A stretch of 12,316 nt of DNA, taken from contig JAYTCQ010000258.1 in NCBI GenBank assembly GCA_043736395.1, positions 1 to 12,316 on the forward strand, written 5' to 3'. Shown here piece by piece: positions 6,507 through 12,316 of this stretch. The DNA is from JAFDVL01 sp043736395. GTDB lineage: Bacteria; Acidobacteriota; Blastocatellia; RBC074. Both the position numbers and the translations under genes were made by a program. The notes beneath the pieces are model-generated. The model was not told the DNA's origin. It saw nothing but the letters and a program-made list of their open reading frames with translations, and searched no databases. Within the stretch, counting starts at the first letter, position 1. Every line of letters begins with the position of its first letter.

Positions 6507-7916
6507 TTACTGCTGAAGACTCTTGAGATCTCGTTCGAGGCTCGAAATTATGCCTGTTTGCTGGTATTTCTTGGCTTTCCCCAGGGCTTGTTTCAGGGTT
6601 TCGATTCCTATTGACTTCTCTCCGGCGCGAATCAAAGTTGCGCCGAGTGCGTATAAATACATCGGAGAATTTTCGTCATCTGCGCCAAGTAAAGATTTTT
6701 GAAATTCCTGTATGGCTTCAGCGAGCTGATCTTTATTCACCAAAATCCTGCCGAGATGAAAATGAGATTGGCGAAAGGTGGGTTTGTTTTCAATAGCTTT
6801 GCGGAAATGAATTTCTGCTTCGTCGAGCTTTCCTTCACGTTCGATAATCATCGCGTAATTCTGATGCGATTCGGCGTGAAATGGATTTAGTTCCGCACTC
6901 AACAAAAACATTTTTGCTGCTTCCGCGAATTTGTCCTGACTGCTGAGCAACACTCCAAAATTGTAATGGCTTTCGGCTAATTTCGGATTTATCGCAACGG
7001 CCTCACGATAATGCTTTTCCGCCTTCTCTGGTTGATTGGCGCGTGCATAAAGCGAAATTAAATTGATGTGTACTTGCGCAAAATTTGGATTCACTTCCAG
7101 AGCGCGGAGGTGCGCGGCAATGGCTCCGTTAAGGTCGCCGCTATCATCTAGCGCAACGCCGAGCTTTAATTGCGTCGCCGCACTCGCATTCAATTCCGCG
7201 ATCGCCGCCATCAGCGGATCATCAAAACGGGGACGGATATACTGAAATTTTTGCGAGAGTGCGAGATGTTCTTTGGCGAGTTCAATCTTGCCAAGATCGC
7301 GGTAAGCCATTCCCAAAGAGTAATGCGCGATGCCGTATTCAGGGGAGATCGCGATGGCTTTCTGAAAATATTCCAGTGCTTTTTCAGGTTTTTTTTGCAG
7401 CACAGAAATCCTGCCGAGACCGTAATAGACCTGTGAAAATTTACCGCGTTGCTTTGCCGCTTCATAAAATGTTTTGCTTTCGTCAATCTTGCCAACAGCA
7501 AGCAAGGAATCAGCTATCCGAATTTGTGAAGGCAAATGGGAAGGATTTTTTTTCAGCGCTTCATCGAAAAATTTGATCGCTTCGGAGTGATTTCCCGCAG
7601 AGGCAGTGGCTACGGCGTGATAGTAAATCCACCGAAATTCCTGTGGTGCAAGGCTGCGCGCCAAAGCATAAAATTTCGCTGCCGATTCGTGCTGATCGTA
7701 GGTTTGCAGATTCATTGCTAATAACCCGACAGCTTCGGCATCGCGTGGATGCGATTGTGCGTTGGTGTAGGCTTTACGAATTTGTGCTTGGATTTCGGGG
7801 CTGAAAGATTCATAAGAAATTTTAGGGAATGGCGATTGAGTTTGCGCGAAGCCAGTAATGAAAAAAAGCACCCAAAAGGGAATAAAAGTAAGTTGTGATC
7901 GGTAAGTTGTTGGCAT
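6507..7916 (-). CDS. Exported tetratricopeptide-repeat protein (about 11 TPRs)
   Basis: 469 residues. An N-terminal hydrophobic segment (about 9-24, FIPFWVLFFITGFAQ) looks like a signal peptide cleaved near FAQ, so the protein is probably periplasmic. The remainder is helical TPR, with repeats near 62-90, 95-125, 129-158, 161-192, 195-225, 247-277, 281-311, 315-345, 349-379, 383-413 and 417-450. The motif (LGxxL/Y…A…F…AL…NP) is clear in AIKFFDEALKKNP and ALEYFQKAIAISP. TPRs build protein-binding superhelices, so a scaffold role is likely; no catalytic domain is present. Residues 281-469 align almost without gaps to residues 253-441 of the cupin/TPR protein upstream (about 100 of 188 identical by hand count). 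The ATG lies 10 bases past a palindrome-plus-T-run and has no Shine-Dalgarno sequence. It is followed by the receptor gene after 175 bases. Confidence 0.88.
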   Translation of the reverse strand: MPTTYRSQLTFIPFWVLFFITGFAQTQSPFPKISYESFSPEIQAQIRKAYTNAQSHPRDAEAVGLLAMNLQTYDQHESAAKFYALARSLAPQEFRWIYYHAVATASAGNHSEAIKFFDEALKKNPSHLPSQIRIADSLLAVGKIDESKTFYEAAKQRGKFSQVYYGLGRISVLQKKPEKALEYFQKAIAISPEYGIAHYSLGMAYRDLGKIELAKEHLALSQKFQYIRPRFDDPLMAAIAELNASAATQLKLGVALDDSGDLNGAIAAHLRALEVNPNFAQVHINLISLYARANQPEKAEKHYREAVAINPKLAESHYNFGVLLSSQDKFAEAAKMFLLSAELNPFHAESHQNYAMIIEREGKLDEAEIHFRKAIENKPTFRQSHFHLGRILVNKDQLAEAIQEFQKSLLGADDENSPMYLYALGATLIRAGEKSIGIETLKQALGKAKKYQQTGIISSLERDLKSLQQ

Positions 7917-7919
7917 TGC

Positions 7920-7999
7920 AAAAAAAGTCAGTACCGTCTGCGGTAGCGGGTAGAAGCCTCAGTAATGTTTTCCCACCCGCGACCTCAGGTGGTACTGAC
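7920..7999 (-). terminator. Long palindrome plus T-run: repeat acting as a terminator after the quinoprotein gene
   Basis: Arms at 7927-7951 and 7975-7999 (25 bases each, 23-base loop) start with a perfect 9-bp pair GTCAGTACC/GGTACTGAC. After a 6-base imperfect stretch they continue with GGTAGCGGGT against ACCCGCGACC (one mismatch). On the minus strand the stem is followed by seven T's (7926-7920). It begins 17 bases after the quinoprotein stop, the right shape and place for an intrinsic terminator. Its size and symmetry also suggest a dispersed palindromic repeat that has settled here. It fills almost all of the 100-base gap. Confidence 0.65.
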
Positions 8000-8016
8000 A
8001 CAGGTTTTAGGACTCA

Positions 8017-10152
8017 TCATTTTGGCAACGCAAACGCAACATAACTTCCACCCGAAGGCGCGCCGCGTTTACCTCCGCCTGCTGCGATGACGACGAATTG
8101 TTTGCCGTTCACTTGATACGTCATCGGCGTCGCATTTCCTGCAAACGGCATCACATTTTCCCACAACAACTTTCCATTTCTCACATCAAACGCTCTGAAC
8201 TTGCGATCATAATTTGTGGCTCCGATAAATATTAATCCACCCGCTGTAGTGATTGGGCCGCCGTAATTCCAGCTTCCGGTGTCACGCATTCCTTTGGCTA
8301 ATAATTCTGGATATTCGCCTAATGGAATTTGCCAGGCGATGGTTCCTTTATTCAAATCAATTGCATTCAGCGTTCCCCACGGCGGACTGATCGCGGGATA
8401 ACCATCAGGATCAAGAAAGCGCGGGTAGCCTTCCATCATATATTTTTGGTCAATGATAGAAGGCTGACTAACATCGTTGGCTACTTTGCTGTCTTCTCCC
8501 GTGAGTAAAAATTTTGTCACTGCTCGTAAACTTTCTCCGTTTAGTGAACCGCCAAACCCGGGCATTCTTCCAACTCCGCCCCGAATGATCGTCAGTGTTT
8601 GTTCTTCGTTGTATTTTTTGTTCAGTCCGGTCAGCGCAGGAAATTCCGGTGGCGTTCCGCTTAAATCTTTACCGTGACAACTTGCGCAATTTCGTTCGTA
8701 AATATTTTTTGCCGTGGCCTGCGCGGCTTTCACCGGACGATCAATAATTTTCGCGATGCAGGGGACTTCATTAGAATTGACGATGAGGAAACCTGACGCA
8801 GGCTCGTACGCTGCTCCACCCCATCCAGGGCCGCCATCGAAGCCAGGCGTGACGATGGTACCTTCTTTGCTGGGCGGATCGTAATGATTTTTGCTGCGGA
8901 GTTTTAAGAATCTTTTTAGCACGTCGGCATGAGCCTCCGGCGTGCGTCTCGTCAAGGATTCTTCCGTCATGATTTGTCGTGCCATGGGCGGCGGAGAAAC
9001 GGGGATCGGTTGTGTATCAGCGGCTAATTCTCCATCTACGACATCGGTCGAAACTTTTTGATATTCAATCGGGTAGAGCGGTTTTCCAGTTTCGCGTTCG
9101 AAAACAAAAACGTACCCTGCTTTCGTGGTTTGTGCGACCGCGTCAATTAATTTGCCGCCGCGCTTGATCGTGACGAGGGTAGGTGCGGAAGGTAAATCCC
9201 GATCCCAAAGATCGTGGCGAACGGTTTGAAAATGCCACTTTCTTTTGCCAGTTGCGGCATCAAGACAGAGCAGAGAATTCGCAAATAAATTATCGCCGTG
9301 ACGATTCGCTCCATAAAAATCGTAGGTCGCAGAACCAGTCGGGGCAAAGAGCAATCCGCGTTTTTCATCCAGCGACATGCCGCTCCAATCATTGACGCCG
9401 CCGATGTATTGCCACGCGTCTTTCGGCCAGGTTTCGTATCCGAATTCGCCCGGATGCGGGATCGTATGAAACGTCCAGCGGAGCTTGCCGGAACGCAATT
9501 CATAAGCGCGAATATCTCCCGGCGCGGCGGGCAAAGTTTCACTGACCAAACTGCCAAGAATAATTAAATCTTTGTAAATAATTCCCGGTGTACTCAAGCC
9601 CACAGACAAATCCTGCGCAGGCCTTCCCAAGCCTTCGCGCAAATCAATTTTGCCTTTGTCACCAAAACTCTCAATCGTTTTTCCGGTCAACGCGTCTACG
9701 GCATACAGCGAGTTGCGAAAGCCAAAATAAATGCGCGGCTGACCTTCGCCGTCCCAGTACGTTACTCCGCGATTGCGAGATTTTCCGAGTGCCTTTTGAC
9801 CTTCGTTGGGATCAAAGCTCCACCGTTCTTTTCCGGTGGCGGCGTCTAATGCGAAGACGCGCATCTTCGGCGAAGTGGCATAAATCAATCCATTCGCAAT
9901 GATCGGATTGCATTGCATTTCAGCACCTTCAGAAGCGTCTTTCGTGTCGTACGTCCAGGCGACTTTGAGATTTTTGACGTTCGTGCGATTAATTTGTTTA
10001 AGGGAAGAAAAATGCGTATTTTCCGCACCGCCGTTGTAGGTGTTCCATTCCTGAGATTGCTGAGAAGTTGTGCGTAGTTTTTGCGCTCCTGAAATCAGGA
10101 GCGAAGTTAAGGCGATTAGTAAAAATACAAATCCGATTTTTCCATACTTCAT
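8017..10152 (-). CDS. PQQ-dependent dehydrogenase (membrane glucose dehydrogenase-like) with inserted cytochrome c domain
   Basis: 711 residues. Quinoproteins of this family oxidise sugars or alcohols in the periplasm with pyrroloquinoline quinone. A signal peptide or anchor covers about 7-23. Propeller blades show the repeated pattern ALDAATGKERWSF (101-113), AVDALTGKT (151-159), LDAATGKRKW (297-306) and AIDLNKGTIAWQIPLG (597-612). HDLWDRDLPSAP (313-324) and TTKAGYVFV with Lys344 correspond to the region holding catalytic Asp466 and Lys493 of E. coli membrane glucose dehydrogenase. Between about 475 and 555 a class I cytochrome c is inserted in the propeller: CASCH at 489-493 binds haem and Met530 in GRMPGFGG is the likely sixth ligand. 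Electrons can thus pass from PQQ to haem within one chain. The gene follows the 199-residue protein after 13 bases, implying one transcript. Substrate is unknown. No PQQ synthesis genes are in view. Confidence 0.92.
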   Translation of the reverse strand: MKYGKIGFVFLLIALTSLLISGAQKLRTTSQQSQEWNTYNGGAENTHFSSLKQINRTNVKNLKVAWTYDTKDASEGAEMQCNPIIANGLIYATSPKMRVFALDAATGKERWSFDPNEGQKALGKSRNRGVTYWDGEGQPRIYFGFRNSLYAVDALTGKTIESFGDKGKIDLREGLGRPAQDLSVGLSTPGIIYKDLIILGSLVSETLPAAPGDIRAYELRSGKLRWTFHTIPHPGEFGYETWPKDAWQYIGGVNDWSGMSLDEKRGLLFAPTGSATYDFYGANRHGDNLFANSLLCLDAATGKRKWHFQTVRHDLWDRDLPSAPTLVTIKRGGKLIDAVAQTTKAGYVFVFERETGKPLYPIEYQKVSTDVVDGELAADTQPIPVSPPPMARQIMTEESLTRRTPEAHADVLKRFLKLRSKNHYDPPSKEGTIVTPGFDGGPGWGGAAYEPASGFLIVNSNEVPCIAKIIDRPVKAAQATAKNIYERNCASCHGKDLSGTPPEFPALTGLNKKYNEEQTLTIIRGGVGRMPGFGGSLNGESLRAVTKFLLTGEDSKVANDVSQPSIIDQKYMMEGYPRFLDPDGYPAISPPWGTLNAIDLNKGTIAWQIPLGEYPELLAKGMRDTGSWNYGGPITTAGGLIFIGATNYDRKFRAFDVRNGKLLWENVMPFAGNATPMTYQVNGKQFVVIAAGGGKRGAPSGGSYVAFALPK

Positions 10153-10165
10153 ATTTTGTAGTTTC

Positions 10166-10765
10166 TCAGTGCTTTTGTAGGCGTTCGGTTAATGCTTTAA
10201 TTAATTCTGGTGCGTGACCTCGACTCTTTGAAACATCCCGATTCGACAACTTTCGATGCCTCCAGATAATCTCAAATCCGTCGGTTTTAGGCAGTAAAAT
10301 ATAAGAGTAAAAAGGCGAATAGAAATTAGTGGTCTGAGTCGAGCCAACCAGTAGATGCGGGTTTCGGATTGCACCTGTAGTTACAGTTTCTTCAACAACC
10401 TCTTGCAGGTCTTGAAATCGAACCAAAATAACATCGGCTTGTTTGATATTTTTCACGAAAGTAAGTTGTCCAAATTTCATACCTTGTTTTTTGTTCCATC
10501 GGTAAACCCAGGCTTTGAGCGACTTTTCTAAAGCAAAATCAAGACGTGATTCAAGAAACAATTTGAAGGTTGTTTGTTGAGGAAGTGCACTAGCCTTAAA
10601 TGTAATTTGAGTTTTATGCGAAGCACGTAAAGTTTCAATCAAGTTGTACTTCTCAGTTGCATCGGGTTGCTCATCATTCCTGGCTTTATTTTTTTCCTGA
10701 GCGACGACATTAAAAACCAGCAAGAGCAGAGCAATTAATGCATGGGTATTAATGTTTGTTCTCAT
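10166..10765 (-). CDS. Exported protein of unknown function, upstream of the quinoprotein
   Basis: 199 residues, product not recognised. A signal peptide is clear: hydrophobic 9-22 with a cleavage-like VVAQ at 20-23. The mature part begins with a charged, low-complexity linker (24-39), followed by a mixed alpha/beta region. ADVILVRF (110-117) and SYILLPKTDGFEIIWRHRK (154-172) look like beta strands, and an amphipathic helix PELIKALTERLQ (186-197) closes it. The pattern recalls small periplasmic DUF4136-type proteins, but the match is too weak to assert. There are no cysteines in the mature chain. The gene sits 58 bases after the cupin/TPR gene and 13 bases before the quinoprotein, so it is probably co-transcribed with the latter. 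It reads somewhat richer in A/T than its neighbours. Confidence 0.75.
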   Translation of the reverse strand: MRTNINTHALIALLLLVFNVVAQEKNKARNDEQPDATEKYNLIETLRASHKTQITFKASALPQQTTFKLFLESRLDFALEKSLKAWVYRWNKKQGMKFGQLTFVKNIKQADVILVRFQDLQEVVEETVTTGAIRNPHLLVGSTQTTNFYSPFYSYILLPKTDGFEIIWRHRKLSNRDVSKSRGHAPELIKALTERLQKH

Positions 10766-10823
10766 GATTTTTCACTCGCGTTCTTTGGTGACACTCTCCC
10801 GCTCCTGAATCTATGGATTATCA

Positions 10824-12316
10824 TTAATCTTGTTCCAGCGATTTCAAAGCACCTTCAAGACTCTCCACGAGCTGCTTTTGCTTCAATGATGATGCGCATT
10901 TCAACGCTTCACGCAAAAATTCGGTGCCCTTAATTTTATTACCGGAGCGGATGTAGGTTGCTCCTAAAGCGTACATATATCTTGGCGTTTCTGCATCATC
11001 GGGCATCAATGTTTTTTCAAAATGTTCGATGGCTTCTTTGAAATTCTCCTGATGGACTAAAATTCTGCCGAGCGAAAAATGCGCGGCGCGATAATCAGGT
11101 TTTTCAACCAGAGCCAGACGATGATGCTTTGCGGCTTCATCAAGTTTTCCATCGGATTCGATGATTGTCGCGTAATTAAAATGAGCTTCGGCGTAATGCG
11201 GATTGAATTTTATTGCTTCTAGAAAAGCCAGTGCCGCTTCGATAGGACGATCTTGGGCGACGCGCAACACTCCTAAGTTGTAATGTAACTCAGGGATTTC
11301 AGGATTGATGGCGACTGCGGATTTGAAGTGTTTCTCAGCCTTTTCAAAATTCGAATTTCGACCGTACAATGAAATTAAATTGAGATGCGCTTGCAGTAAT
11401 TGAAGATCGATTTTTACTGCTAATTCGGTTGCGGTAATTGCTTCCTCGATTTTTCCAACCCGATCAAAATCGGCTCCGGACTGGAGAAGTTTCATTGCTT
11501 CAGGATTCGGAGCATTTGCCGATGAATGTTCGTGAGAAATTTCTTTACCTGGATTTTTCGATGGCGCGGTTTTGAAATCAAAGCGTAATAATTCCGCCGC
11601 TGTCGCGTTTACATTGACGCCTGCTACACTGCGCCCGGCTTCGATCCAGTGTGTGTCTCCAGGCTGCAATTTGATGCCTTTTGCTTTTGCAATATCGAAC
11701 GTTGAAGATGAAAGGACAACGAATAAAATCGGCTCCTTGGCGTTCGCGACTTCGAGGCAATTTTTTCCTGCCGCGCATACGAGCCGCGTGATTCGTACCT
11801 GTTGATTTTCGAATTGAATTTGCTGAAAATTCTCGCCGGCTGGTGCGGCAAGCCGGAAGAATTTTCCTTTCAAAGAATTCGGTTCTTTGCCTGGATCGGT
11901 TTTGAATTCAACACGCAAAAAATCACTCGCGGTATCATTCGGATTTTCTACTGCATGCGTTTCTTTGACCGCTCTATAGAGGCGAAAACTTCCGGCTTTC
12001 ACAGTGGGGCGGGTGACTGCGCCGTAGCTCAATCCGACGTGTTTGAAGATAACCGGCCCTGCATCATTCAAGTAAATATAAGCTGCCGCGAAAGCCGTAT
12101 GATCGTGTTCAGGAATAGTTGAATGCGGAGCATAATGCACGCGCTGCACTTTGACGAATTCGTTTTCGAAAGCGAGCTGATAGGCTTCGGGGGCAATTTT
12201 TACAGGGTCTTGCGCGACAGCGACGAATAATAAATGTGCAATGCAGAAGCCCGCACGCAGTAAGGGTGCCGGTACACAACGTAGATATTCCAGAGTACTG
12301 GCGCCCTTACTGCGTG
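10824..12316 (-). CDS. Double-cupin / TPR fusion protein, probably exported (5' end unresolved)
   Basis: The frame is open from the stop at 10824 to the window edge. The first in-frame GTG, at 12149, would cut into a cupin and is probably not the start: the preceding codons read AQDPVKIAPEAYQLAFENEF, and before them AGFCIAHLLFVAVA resembles a signal peptide. No in-frame ATG, GTG or TTG lies upstream of 12149 in the window; CTG at 12260 is the only candidate that would give a neat signal peptide. Numbering from 12149, cupin 1 (1-83) keeps metal-ligand positions His15, His17 (PEHDH) and His65 (ETHAVEN). Cupin 2 (about 115-194) lacks those histidines and carries Cys125 and Cys131. A His-containing linker (195-217) leads to five or six TPRs (218-441), paralogous to the end of the TPR gene at 6507-7916. 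The role of the cupins (ligand sensing, metal or sugar binding) is unknown. Confidence 0.82.
   Translation of the reverse strand, partial: RSKGASTLEYLRCVPAPLLRAGFCIAHLLFVAVAQDPVKIAPEAYQLAFENEFVKVQRVHYAPHSTIPEHDHTAFAAAYIYLNDAGPVIFKHVGLSYGAVTRPTVKAGSFRLYRAVKETHAVENPNDTASDFLRVEFKTDPGKEPNSLKGKFFRLAAPAGENFQQIQFENQQVRITRLVCAAGKNCLEVANAKEPILFVVLSSSTFDIAKAKGIKLQPGDTHWIEAGRSVAGVNVNATAAELLRFDFKTAPSKNPGKEISHEHSSANAPNPEAMKLLQSGADFDRVGKIEEAITATELAVKIDLQLLQAHLNLISLYGRNSNFEKAEKHFKSAVAINPEIPELHYNLGVLRVAQDRPIEAALAFLEAIKFNPHYAEAHFNYATIIESDGKLDEAAKHHRLALVEKPDYRAAHFSLGRILVHQENFKEAIEHFEKTLMPDDAETPRYMYALGATYIRSGNKIKGTEFLREALKCASSLKQKQLVESLEGALKSLEQD
12254..12316. repeat. Long palindromic repeat at the 5' end of the cupin/TPR gene
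   Basis: Arms at 12254-12275 and 12295-12316 (22 bases each, 19-base loop) pair with only two mismatches; the outer 13 bases (CACGCAGTAAGGG) are perfect. In plus-strand RNA both mismatches become G-U pairs, while in minus-strand RNA they are A-C. The element may continue past the window edge. It overlaps the open reading frame of the cupin/TPR gene, so it supplies either its leader or its first codons. It is comparable in size and design to the palindrome at 7927-7999 but differs in sequence. Confidence 0.7.

Noticed and set aside
10166..10765. Assignment of the 199-residue protein to DUF4136
   Set aside because: Only a loose pattern of strands and a C-terminal helix agree; no decisive motif is visible, so it was left as unknown. 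A profile search would settle it.
11802..12122. 106-residue plus-strand frame opposite the cupin region
   Set aside because: It is antisense to clearly conserved cupin sequence, with no ribosome binding site or recognisable motif. The same holds for the other plus-strand frames of 60-106 residues across the window.
12147..12149. GTG at 12149 as the true start of the cupin/TPR gene
   Set aside because: It would remove the first strand of cupin 1, and the frame continues upstream with cupin-like and signal-peptide-like sequence. The gene was left open to the edge instead.
7927..12316. The two long palindromes as copies of one insertion element or as attachment sites
   Set aside because: Their arm sequences differ (GTCAGTACC… against CACGCAGTAAGGG…), no transposase or integrase is nearby, and no target-site duplication was seen.

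Overview
The window looks like part of an Acidobacteriota chromosome, perhaps Blastocatellia or Solibacter-like. This is an inference from the very large Oar-type TonB-dependent receptor with an N-terminal carboxypeptidase-regulatory-like domain, the quinoprotein with an inserted cytochrome c, the exported TPR proteins, the exported FGE/sulfatase pair and the palindromic intergenic repeats. No rRNA or other marker is present to prove it. Every convincing gene lies on the minus strand, so transcription runs from high to low coordinates. Nearly every product carries an export signal, which makes this an envelope/periplasm locus. No tRNA, rRNA, CRISPR array, transposase or phage gene was seen, and no stretch longer than about 175 bases lacks a gene.

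In transcription order: (a) a double-cupin/TPR fusion protein (10824 to the right edge, 5' end unresolved) whose putative signal-peptide coding region runs into a long palindrome at 12254-12316; (b) an unrecognised 199-residue exported protein (10166-10765); (c) only 13 bases further on, a PQQ-dependent dehydrogenase with an inserted cytochrome c domain (8017-10152). A 25-base-arm palindrome followed by seven T's (7920-7999) then forms a plausible terminator. (d) An exported protein of about eleven TPRs (6507-7916) starts right after it; its last ~190 residues are a clear paralogue of the C-terminal half of the cupin/TPR protein. (e) A 1171-residue Oar-like TonB-dependent receptor (2816-6331) follows a 175-base gap that contains three copies of AATTGCAAA. 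(f) A perfect 11-bp terminator hairpin (2754-2790) ends that unit and carries a perfect extended -10 sequence in its loop, apparently the promoter of the next unit. (g) That unit is a Cys-type sulfatase (1338-2720) and (h) a lipoprotein formylglycine-generating enzyme (FGE, 172-1245) with both catalytic cysteines. (i) The left edge holds the first 20 codons of another exported protein with a good ribosome binding site.

Working model (inference): the receptor imports or binds a glycan or other large ligand at the outer membrane. The sulfatase removes sulfate esters in the periplasm after activation by the co-exported FGE. The quinoprotein oxidises a sugar or alcohol and passes electrons through its own haem. 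The two TPR proteins are likely scaffolds. The sulfatase-FGE link is the best supported part; the rest rests on neighbourhood and shared localisation.
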